A stretch of 45,552 nt of DNA, from positions 1 to 45,552 of the forward strand of contig CALEHF010000311.1 in assembly GCA_937876125.1 (NCBI GenBank), written 5' to 3'. Below are positions 34,994 through 42,136 of this stretch, one piece after another; the stretch's first letter is position 1; the number at the start of each line of letters is the position of its first letter. A program made the position numbers and the translations under genes. The DNA is from an uncultured bacterium. GTDB lineage: Bacteria > Planctomycetota > UBA8108 > UBA1146. The notes under the pieces were generated by a model that saw only the letters and a list, made by a program, of their open reading frames with translations, was not told the origin of the DNA and made no database searches.

Positions 34994-35365
34994 CTAAGCG
35001 ATCTGCTCGAGTGTCTTTGTCGCTTCTTCGATCGTGTCCATCACGGTAAAAATTTGGGTGAGCTTCATCAGGTCGAGAAGCTCGTAGATCTCGGGTCGCA
35101 CGCGAGCGAGGATCAAATCTCCACCGCCGGCGCGCGCCTTCTTCAGGCAGGCGACCAAGCGACCCAGCCCGGCACTCGACATGTACTCCACGACTTCGAG
35201 ATCGAGCACCATGCGAAGATTCTGACGGTTGTCCATCACATGCCCAAGCTTTTCGAGAGCGGCGAGAACGCCGTTCTCATCGCGGAAGGCACCTCGGGTC
35301 AGCGAGGCGATGACCACGCGCCCCTCGTTCTTCAGTTCGATGATTTCGTCACTCTGCTGCGCCAT
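34994..35365 (-). CDS. STAS-domain anti-sigma factor antagonist
   Basis: 123 residues of one STAS domain: IIELKNEGRVVIASLTRGAF, QNLRMVLDLEVVEYMSSAGL, then RLVACLKKARAGGGDLILA. The Ser-Ser in DLEVVEYMSSAGLG is the usual phosphorylation site of SpoIIAA/RsbV-type antagonists. Dephosphorylated protein would bind the anti-sigma kinase encoded 4 bp upstream and free the sigma factor. I use the ATG at 35365 (GGAGAG 8 bases upstream); a TTG at 35386 would overlap the kinase gene. It converges on uvrC with 37 bp between stop codons. No sigma factor gene is in the window. Confidence 0.9.
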   Translation of the reverse strand: MAQQSDEIIELKNEGRVVIASLTRGAFRDENGVLAALEKLGHVMDNRQNLRMVLDLEVVEYMSSAGLGRLVACLKKARAGGGDLILARVRPEIYELLDLMKLTQIFTVMDTIEEATKTLEQIA

Positions 35366-35369
35366 CTCA

Positions 35370-35828
35370 CTACTCTCCCGATCCAAGTCTGGAACAGCGG
35401 CGCACCATGTTCACGGTGCGTCCGCCATCGAAGTACGTGACCTCGTCCATGTAGAGGCACATCAGCGCGATGCCTCGCCCGCTCTCTTGCCAGAGCTGCT
35501 CATCCGCCTCAAGGTCGGGGACAGCTTCGCGAGTGAAGCCTTCGCCTTCGTCTGTTACGACGATTCCCCACCGATCGCCATCGAGGTACAGCTGAACGTG
35601 TACCATCTTCTCAAAGTCAGAGTCGTTCCCATGCGTGACCGCGTTGGTGATCGCCTCGTCGAGGCACAGCTCGACCTTGCGTCGATCGTCGTCGGGAACA
35701 CACCCATCCTGAACTAGCCTCTCAACGAGGCGGCAAACCAAGGGGATCACCAGTGTGACGTCACTGGGGATCTCTCGGGAGTCCAGAACATTGCCCGGAA
35801 CTGTCGGGGAATCTGCGAGGATCTCCAT
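35370..35828 (-). CDS. ATP-binding anti-sigma factor kinase (RsbW/SpoIIAB-like)
   Basis: 152 residues from the ATG at 35828 (AAGGAG about 10 bases upstream). The frame runs to 36098 but the extra 90 residues look non-native. It is a GHKL ATPase of the RsbW class: N-box VELCLDEAITNAVTHGND, G1 box VVTDEGEGF, G2 box ESGRGIALMCLYMDEV. Such proteins phosphorylate a STAS antagonist on Ser and hold a sigma factor inactive. The STAS gene follows by 4 bp, so the two form a partner-switch pair. The C-terminal end (TVNMVRRCSRLG) is the last strand. The sigma factor controlled is not in the window; control of a downstream output protein other than a sigma factor is also possible. Confidence 0.9.
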   Translation of the reverse strand: MEILADSPTVPGNVLDSREIPSDVTLVIPLVCRLVERLVQDGCVPDDDRRKVELCLDEAITNAVTHGNDSDFEKMVHVQLYLDGDRWGIVVTDEGEGFTREAVPDLEADEQLWQESGRGIALMCLYMDEVTYFDGGRTVNMVRRCSRLGSGE

Positions 35829-36075
35829 CGGAAACTGCTCCTTCGGGGACAGGGTCTCTCTCCCCAAGAGTGCAACGCTATCCCCCAACCCGTCAAATCG
35901 GGGGGCCGTTCCCCCCGCTTTCAGATCACCTCGAGATGTCTCCTCTTGGCTCAGATCGGCGGATCCTCCCCGATTGGAGTGCGGACGGTCGTCGTGAGGT
36001 GTCGAGATGAATGCCGCGCGGTTTGACGAAACTAGGCCCGACGTCCTACGCTTATGGGAAGGGAGTGCGCCACCG

Positions 36076-36750
36076 ATGCAAAAGATCCGGCGCCGCAAGT
36101 TCGGAGAGATCCTCGTCGCAGAGGGCGTGATCTCCAGAGAGACCTTGCAGGCTGTACTCGACAGACAACGCGGATCGGGATTGACGGTCGGGGAGCTTCT
36201 CCTTCAAGAGGGAGTCATCTCCGAGTCCGATATCGTTCGTTGCGTCTGCTCGCAGTACCAGCTCCCATTCATTCGGCCGTCGAGTTACCAACATGAGTCC
36301 GCACTGATCAATGAGTTCGGTGCGGACTTCCTGTTCAAGTACAAGGTCGTCCCCCTCGACCGCATTGGTGACTGCGTGATCTTCTCCGTTGCCGAAGTTC
36401 CCGAGGAGCGGGTCGAGAAGATGCTCATCGACAAGTGTGGGTGTGACGTCTACTACTACGTCTCTCCGCTCACCGATGTCGAAAACACACTCCGGAAGCA
36501 CTTCAAGCTCGGCCAGGACAAGATGATCGCGCTGAACGAAATGCGCCGCAGCGAGCGAGCCCAGGGGCAGCTGACCCAGCGCTCACCCGGCCCGAGCGCC
36601 AATACGACTCCGCAGCGTCCCAAGCCGAAGGCTCCGGCGCGTCCGGAGGCTCCGGCGGATCCGAGCCAGAACAAGCTTCTGCAGTCGCTCGATGCCTCGT
36701 GGGAAACCATCTTCGACGAAGCGGAACAGAACCTCCACGAAAACGAGTGA
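36076..36750 (+). CDS. MshEN/GspE N-terminal domain protein without ATPase domain
   Basis: 224 residues from the ATG at 36076, with AAGGGAG about 10 bases upstream; an in-frame ATG at 36007 with GAGGTG before it is an alternative. Two repeats of the MshEN/T2SSE N-terminal fold are visible: KFGEILVAEGVISRETLQAV and VGELLLQEGVISESDIVRCV, then QYQLPFIRPSSYQ and FLFKYKVVPLDRIGDCVIF. This is the module that in GspE/PilB/MshE precedes the ATPase and that binds c-di-GMP in MshE. Here no ATPase follows: after residue 160 the chain becomes a Pro/Ala/Ser-rich linker and a short acidic helix (ASWETIFDEAEQNLHENE). It may regulate a pilus or secretion ATPase in trans. It is divergent from the anti-sigma pair. 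Confidence 0.75.
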   Translation: MQKIRRRKFGEILVAEGVISRETLQAVLDRQRGSGLTVGELLLQEGVISESDIVRCVCSQYQLPFIRPSSYQHESALINEFGADFLFKYKVVPLDRIGDCVIFSVAEVPEERVEKMLIDKCGCDVYYYVSPLTDVENTLRKHFKLGQDKMIALNEMRRSERAQGQLTQRSPGPSANTTPQRPKPKAPARPEAPADPSQNKLLQSLDASWETIFDEAEQNLHENE

Positions 36751-36776
36751 ACCCGATCGCGTGAAGGGCGCCTCCA

Positions 36777-38324
36777 TCACACGGTCGCTCGGGATCCGCT
36801 CCTCATGGCGGCGAGGAGCTCACGCTTTGCCGCCTCGTCTGGAATTCCCCAGTCGCGTTCATACTTGAACAGCTTCCGTATTGACTCCCCACCGAACCGC
36901 GCATCGAGGATCTCGATCCGATCCGCCCCGACCAGCGCGGGATGTTCCACGCCACACGCCCCCGCGAGCCTGTGCAGCTCCTTTCGCAACACCGTGATGT
37001 AGTTCGCGAGGCGCACGGACTTCGACGTCGGGTCGAGTCCATGCATGAGCCAAGGGGTTTGAGTTGCCACCCCGGTCGGACAATGCCCGGTGTGGCAGCG
37101 TTGCGCTTGGATGCAGCCGATCGCCATCATCGCCTCACGGGCGATGGCCACCGAGTCACAACCGAGGGCGAATGCGGTCAGCGCGTTTTCGGGAAGCCCG
37201 AGTCTGGCGCCGCCGATCCAGAACACCCGATCCGCGACCTGGGCCTCGGCGAACACTGCGTATACCCGTGCGAATCCGGCACGGAAGGGGAGCGCGACAT
37301 GATCGGTAAAGACCAGCGGTCCCGCGCCCGTCCCCCCTTCTCCCCCATCGATGGTGATGAAGTCGACGCCGCGCGACCCTGATTTCATCGCCTGGGCGAG
37401 ATCGTTCCAGAACTCTATCTGACCGACCGCCGATTTGATCCCCACGGGCAAACCCGTCTCGGCCGCGATCTTCTCGACCAGATCGAGCAACTCATCGACA
37501 GAGGAAAACGCGGAGTGGGAGGAAGGGCTCAAGCAGTCTTTACCGATCGGTATCCCGCGGATCTGGGCGATCTCTGGTGTGACCTTCGCCGCCGGCAGGA
37601 TGCCGCCGAGTCCCGGCTTGGCGCCCTGGCTCATCTTGATTTCGATCGCGCGCACGGGGTGCTTGGAGCAATTCTCGACCAGCTTCTCCATCGACAGCTG
37701 ACCATCGTCGGTCCGGGATCCGAAGTACCCGGTGCCGAGTTGGTACACGAGATCTCCGCCGTGGAGGTGATGGGGAGAAATGCCCCCCTCCCCGGTGTTG
37801 TGGAGCGCCCCCGCGAGACTGCACCCCCGATTCATCGCTTCGGTCGCCGCCGCGCTCAACGATCCGAAACTCATCGCCGAGATGTTGACGACGGAGGCAG
37901 GGCGAAATGCGTGGGTGCGACCGCGCGCGCCACCGAGAATTTTGGCCGCAGGGAGGGGATGGCGCGAATCGTAATCGGGATCCCCGACGTGGGATTCCCT
38001 GAGCGGAAACGACGCGTGCCGAATCACCAGATAGTGCGCGGCCTGTTCCATGTCGTTGTCGGAGCCGAACCCGAAGTAGTTGTTCTCCTGCTTCGCCGAC
38101 GCGTAGATCCAGCGACGCTGGTCGCGGCTGAAGGGACGCTCCTCATCGTTGTCGGTCACGATGTACTGTCGGAGCTCGGGGCCGACCGCCTCGAGAATGT
38201 AGCGAAAGTGGCCGACGAGCGGAAAGTTCCTGAGGATGGCGTGCTTCTTCTGGCAGAGGTCGTAAATCAAGACTCCTGCAATGAGCGCACCGAACAACAG
38301 GCCGACCCAACCCCAAACCCCCAT
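36777..38324 (-). CDS. FMN-binding glutamate-synthase-family oxidoreductase, membrane-anchored
   Basis: 515 residues. One N-terminal membrane helix (VWGWVGLLFGALIAGVLIY) anchors the protein. The rest is the glutamate-synthase central/FMN domain: ISAMSFGSLSAAATEAMNRG, NTGEGGISPHH, EIKMSQGAKPGLGGILPAAK, FITIDGGEGGTGAGP and the [3Fe-4S] cysteine cluster CIQAQRCHTGHCPTG. Standalone proteins of this kind lack the glutaminase domain and are usually called glutamate synthase large-subunit-like. The true electron acceptor and substrate are unclear. A GGAGAGGA site precedes the ATG. It converges on the MshEN gene with 26 bp between stops. Confidence 0.93.
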   Translation of the reverse strand: MGVWGWVGLLFGALIAGVLIYDLCQKKHAILRNFPLVGHFRYILEAVGPELRQYIVTDNDEERPFSRDQRRWIYASAKQENNYFGFGSDNDMEQAAHYLVIRHASFPLRESHVGDPDYDSRHPLPAAKILGGARGRTHAFRPASVVNISAMSFGSLSAAATEAMNRGCSLAGALHNTGEGGISPHHLHGGDLVYQLGTGYFGSRTDDGQLSMEKLVENCSKHPVRAIEIKMSQGAKPGLGGILPAAKVTPEIAQIRGIPIGKDCLSPSSHSAFSSVDELLDLVEKIAAETGLPVGIKSAVGQIEFWNDLAQAMKSGSRGVDFITIDGGEGGTGAGPLVFTDHVALPFRAGFARVYAVFAEAQVADRVFWIGGARLGLPENALTAFALGCDSVAIAREAMMAIGCIQAQRCHTGHCPTGVATQTPWLMHGLDPTSKSVRLANYITVLRKELHRLAGACGVEHPALVGADRIEILDARFGGESIRKLFKYERDWGIPDEAAKRELLAAMRSGSRATV

Positions 38325-38487
38325 GCGCCCGTCCTCTCCATGCCGACAAGCTCGATCGCGCGATCGGACCGTGTCCGAGATGCCGCGCCGCGGAGTGTCT
38401 CGAAGAACCGCCCAGGAAGCGAGTGTCCTTGACTCAGAAGTTCGCGCACTTCCTTGCCACAGGGCAATCGATCGCGATCATCCCCCC

Positions 38488-39060
38488 ATGATCACGATCA
38501 CTTTGGCTTCCCAATCGCCTCGCCGCCGCGCCATCCTCGAACAGGCGGGGTTCACCGTCGAAGTTTGCCCACCGGACGTGGACGAGAGCGCCCGCCCGGG
38601 GGAGGACCCGATCGCACTCGTCGAGAGGCTCGCGCGCAGCAAGTGTGCCGCGCAGCAAACCTCTCCCGACAGAATCGTCGTCGCCGGTGATACTGTGGTG
38701 ATCCTCGCGGGAGAGGTGCTCGGAAAACCGTGCGATGACAGAGAGGCTGTCGCGATGTTGCAGCGCCTTTCGGGAAGCGTCCACCAGGTGGTCAGTGGCT
38801 GGTGCGTGCGTCGAGGAAGCCATCAGATCTCAGGGGTTGAACTGACCACCGTCACGTTCCGCACTCTCACCGAGTCGGAGATTGCGGCCTACGTCGCAAC
38901 CGGCGAACCTCTCGACAAGGCGGGGGCGTACGGGATCCAGGAACGGGGGGGAGCCTTCGTCGAGCGGGTAGAGGGGAGCCTCGACAACGTGGCCGGCTTA
39001 CCGCTCGAAGCGGTAGTCTCCGCGATCGAGAAAGTGGCTCCCGCTTCTCCCGCCCCGTAA
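38488..39060 (+). CDS. maf: Maf-family nucleotide pyrophosphatase
   Basis: 190 residues from the ATG at 38488. The hallmark N-terminus LASQSPRRRAILEQAGF binds the nucleotide. DVDESARPGEDP, IVVAGDTVVILAGEVLGKP (catalytic Asp) and DKAGAYGIQERGGAFVERVEG complete the family. Maf proteins hydrolyse dTTP/UTP or modified pyrimidine nucleoside triphosphates to monophosphates and keep them out of nucleic acids; some affect septum formation. The subtype is probably dTTP/UTP-type (YhdE), judged from the DKAGAYGIQ loop, but not certain. The gene is divergent from the FMN oxidoreductase gene and 166 bp upstream of the cytochrome gene. Confidence 0.94.
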   Translation: MITITLASQSPRRRAILEQAGFTVEVCPPDVDESARPGEDPIALVERLARSKCAAQQTSPDRIVVAGDTVVILAGEVLGKPCDDREAVAMLQRLSGSVHQVVSGWCVRRGSHQISGVELTTVTFRTLTESEIAAYVATGEPLDKAGAYGIQERGGAFVERVEGSLDNVAGLPLEAVVSAIEKVAPASPAP

Positions 39061-39226
39061 TCGAGCCGGCCCTTCTGCTCCTCTCGCCCCGACCCATTGC
39101 TCGCGCGGCGAAGGATCAGTAGCCTCGGGGCCTGTCGCGGTCGCGTACCGGAGGCGATCCCGGCGGTGTGGAAACCGAGACACCGCGACAAACGAAACTG
39201 CTCCTACTGACTCGAGAGAGGGCACT

Positions 39227-41419
39227 ATGCTCGCGCTGACCTTTGATTTCTCTGCCCTCTGGTCGCTGATCGGCAAAGTCCATCCGGTTCTCGTGCACTT
39301 CCCGGTCGCTCTGATCACTGTCGCGGGACTCCTCGAACTCTGGGAGTGGCGGAAGGGTCACGGGTCGAGTCGCGAAGGAATGTTAATGCTGCGCATCGGC
39401 GCGCTCGCCGCGGTCGTGAGCGCAGTCGCTGGCTGGAGCTTCGCGCAAGAACATTCTCCGTCCCAGAACTTGTTCCTCCACCGTTGGGGTGGGATCAGCC
39501 TCGCGACCCTTGCTGTCGTCGCCACGTATCTGTCGCGGGGCGGATTCCCCGCGCGTGCGTACCGACCGCTAGTTCTTCTGCTCGCTCCGCTGGTCGGGGC
39601 GGTCGGACACCTCGGCGGCGAACTGAGTTGGGGTGAGGGATATCTGCTGAACGCAGTGAAGCGCGTTTTCATCGAGGCGGCGGTCGAGCCGACCGCCGTC
39701 CCTGAGTCCCCCGAAGAGGAACACTTCCTCGCGTCGGTCTGGCCGATCTTTCGCGAACGCTGCATCGGCTGCCACGGCGAGACGAAGCAGAAGGGGGACC
39801 TCCGTCTCGATCGAAAGGAGGTGGCACTCGGAGCCGTGGGGATTGTGATTCCTGGGGATGCGGCGCAGAGTGATTTGATCTTCCTGGTCCGATCCGACTT
39901 CGAAGAAGAACAGATGCCCCCTGCCGAAGAAGGCGCGCGACTCACCGAAGAGCAGATCCAGACTTTGGAAAAGTGGATCAACGACGGCGCCGCCTGGCCC
40001 ACGGGTCCCTTGCCGACGGCATACGCACCCGCGAAAACCCCATCCCCCACGAACACTCAGCCGCCTGCGCTGTTCGCGAGCATCTTTCCGGTCGCATACG
40101 CGGAGACGCCAGAACCCAAGCTCGCAGGCGGTAATCTCATCGGCGGGGATCTCATCGGCGGGGATCCCGCCCCGGTCGAGCAGCTCTTCCGCGAGGTGGT
40201 TCAACCGATCTTCGCCACGCGCTGCGCCGGATGTCACGGGGAGAAAAAGCAGAAGGCGAAGCTGCGCCTCGACACCCCTCAGATCGTCTTCGATCCCGAC
40301 CGCGACCCGCGGATCGTGGTCCGCAACGATCCCGAAGCGAGCGCGCTCTTTGAGCGGATCTCCCTCCCCCACGACGACTTCGATCTCATGCCGCCCAAGG
40401 GTGACCCGCTGACTGTGGATCAAATCGCGGCGATTCGCACCTGGATCGAAGGAGGAGCGCCGTGGCCGAAAGGAAGTGAGCCGCACGCGGAATCAGTGAC
40501 TCCGGATATTGAGTCCGGAGACGAAGTCGCCCATGCCTTGTCCGATACCGAGGTCGCGGAAGTGCTGTTCCGCGCTGCGATCGAGCCGCTTCTCATCGAG
40601 CGTTGTAGTGGCTGTCATGGCCCCAAGAAATCAGACGGGGACTTTCGGGTCGACGTCGAGAGAGTGCTGCGCTCTCGGGTGAGCTTCCGGAACCCGAAGG
40701 AAAGCGAACTTTACCGACGCCTCACCCTTCCCGCGGGACACGAAGACCACATGCCGCGGAAGGGGCGCCCTCTCACGCCGCTCGAGCAAGAGACGGTTTG
40801 GACCTGGATCCAGGCGGGCGCGCCGTACCCCAAGGGGGCCCCGAGTGAGGGAGGTGAAGGCACGACCCCGGTCGCTCGCCTGCCAGCGCAGATCGCCGCC
40901 CCCGGAGCGGTGAGCAGCCCGGTGATCACACTCGACGCCGACTCCGAACTCCGGGTCACTCGGGCGCTCGCCGAGCTGAATGCGGTGGGGATCCGAGCAG
41001 CTCGACTCTCCCTCGCGGGGCCGGGGGTCGAAGTATCGACCGCGTTAGTCGGAGAAGCTGCGACAGATCAGACCCTCCTGCTGCTCCACGGTCTCGAGCC
41101 CGCCCTCCTTCGCCTCGACCTCTCCGGCAGCCAGGTCACCAATCAGGGAATCGAGAGCCTCGCCGCATTCCGAGAACTGCGAGTTCTCCACCTCGGCCGA
41201 AGCAAGATCGGTAACGCCTCCCTCCTGACGATCGCATCGCTTCCCGCGCTCGAGGTTCTCAACCTCCACGGGACTGGGATCGGGGATCCAGGAATCAACG
41301 CACTTCACACCCACCCGACCCTCCGCCGGATCTACCTCTGGCAGACCGATGTGACCGATACCGGCGTTCAAGCGCTCGCCGCGGCTCGCCCCCAGCTGAG
41401 GATCATCCGCGGCGACTGA
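39227..41419 (+). CDS. DUF2231 membrane domain fused to three c-type cytochrome domains and leucine-rich repeats
   Basis: 730 residues. Residues 1-150 are DUF2231 (SLIGKVHPVLVHFPVALI, AGWSFAQEHS, LVGAVGHLGGELSWGEGY), with four membrane helices. Three planctomycete-type cytochrome domains follow, each with CxxCH: CIGCHG (C179), CAGCHG (C333) and CSGCHG (C460). Each ends in a distal haem-ligand Met segment (EEEQMPPAEE, DFDLMPPKGD, HEDHMPRKGR). The C-terminal 150 residues are leucine-rich repeats (LLRLDLSGSQVTNQGIESL, LRVLHLGRSKIGNASLL). The protein should sit in the cytoplasmic membrane with its haems facing the periplasm and carry electrons. A 15-bp tandem repeat and an internal signal-like segment separate cytochrome domains 1 and 2. 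Confidence 0.92.
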   Translation: MLALTFDFSALWSLIGKVHPVLVHFPVALITVAGLLELWEWRKGHGSSREGMLMLRIGALAAVVSAVAGWSFAQEHSPSQNLFLHRWGGISLATLAVVATYLSRGGFPARAYRPLVLLLAPLVGAVGHLGGELSWGEGYLLNAVKRVFIEAAVEPTAVPESPEEEHFLASVWPIFRERCIGCHGETKQKGDLRLDRKEVALGAVGIVIPGDAAQSDLIFLVRSDFEEEQMPPAEEGARLTEEQIQTLEKWINDGAAWPTGPLPTAYAPAKTPSPTNTQPPALFASIFPVAYAETPEPKLAGGNLIGGDLIGGDPAPVEQLFREVVQPIFATRCAGCHGEKKQKAKLRLDTPQIVFDPDRDPRIVVRNDPEASALFERISLPHDDFDLMPPKGDPLTVDQIAAIRTWIEGGAPWPKGSEPHAESVTPDIESGDEVAHALSDTEVAEVLFRAAIEPLLIERCSGCHGPKKSDGDFRVDVERVLRSRVSFRNPKESELYRRLTLPAGHEDHMPRKGRPLTPLEQETVWTWIQAGAPYPKGAPSEGGEGTTPVARLPAQIAAPGAVSSPVITLDADSELRVTRALAELNAVGIRAARLSLAGPGVEVSTALVGEAATDQTLLLLHGLEPALLRLDLSGSQVTNQGIESLAAFRELRVLHLGRSKIGNASLLTIASLPALEVLNLHGTGIGDPGINALHTHPTLRRIYLWQTDVTDTGVQALAAARPQLRIIRGD
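40136..40165 (+). repeat. 15-bp direct tandem repeat inside the cytochrome gene
   Basis: CTCATCGGCGGGGAT occurs twice head to tail and encodes the repeated peptide LIGGD-LIGGD in the linker before the second haem domain. It probably arose by slippage in a low-constraint linker. Confidence 0.85.
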
Positions 41420-41632
41420 CTCCGCGCCGAGCGTTGTCCTGTCATTCCCCCCATCGATCTCCCACCCGACATCTGCCCCTTTGAGTCTCATGGCACTCTC
41501 CGTGCACTCTCCATCGCAGCAGGGTGCCGAGGCGCGCCTCAGACTCTCACGAAACCCCAGGAATGCGCTCCCAAAGCGCCGGAGCGCGGATCGAAGCCGC
41601 CCTAGCCCTACGGTAAGAACGAAAGCCCCGAC

Positions 41633-42118
41633 GTGAAAAAATTACCGCTTCGCCAATGGCTTCGCTTCGCCTTCGGCTTGGGGCTCGCCGTCTTGGTCGC
41701 GATCCAGATCGTCCCCTACGGCCACGCGAGCGCGCCCGCCGGCTTCACCCGGGACATCCACTGGAACTCCCCCCGAACCGAGGAGCTCGTCCGCCGCGCC
41801 TGCTATGACTGCCACAGCAACGAGACCCGGCGCTCTTGGTACTCGCGGGTCGCCCCGATTTCCTGGGTGGTCCAAAGCAACGTCGAGCGAGGCCGCGCCC
41901 ATCTCAACTTCTCGGAGTGGGATCAGGTCCAACCGCACATCTTCGACGCCGCGAGCAAGCTGATTGCAGGGGAGATGCCGCCGTACTCCTACCGTCTCTT
42001 TCATCCCGAAGCTCGACTGTCGGTCGAAGAGGAAGAAGAGCTGATCGACGGGATCTTCTCGACCATGGGGATCCGCCGGGTCATCCGCTACGACGATCTA
42101 CTCGGCAAGAACGAGTAG
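41633..42118 (+). CDS. Haem-binding domain protein (Haem_bd family), membrane-anchored
   Basis: 161 residues from a GTG start. An N-terminal membrane helix (LRFAFGLGLAVLVAIQIVPYG) is followed by one haem-attachment motif, ACYDCHSNETRRSWYSRVAP (C57, C60, H61). Then come HLNFSEWDQV and AGEMPPYSYRLFHPEARLS, in which the Met could be the second haem ligand. This is the Haem_bd family pattern (CYDCHSNET, W-x-x-x-x-P, GEMPP). It is a monohaem cytochrome of the periplasmic side, likely an electron carrier. It sits 213 bp after the triheme DUF2231 cytochrome gene on the same strand; the two may exchange electrons. Confidence 0.88.
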   Translation: MKKLPLRQWLRFAFGLGLAVLVAIQIVPYGHASAPAGFTRDIHWNSPRTEELVRRACYDCHSNETRRSWYSRVAPISWVVQSNVERGRAHLNFSEWDQVQPHIFDAASKLIAGEMPPYSYRLFHPEARLSVEEEEELIDGIFSTMGIRRVIRYDDLLGKNE

Positions 42119-42136
42119 CCGGGTGGTCGCGCGGGC

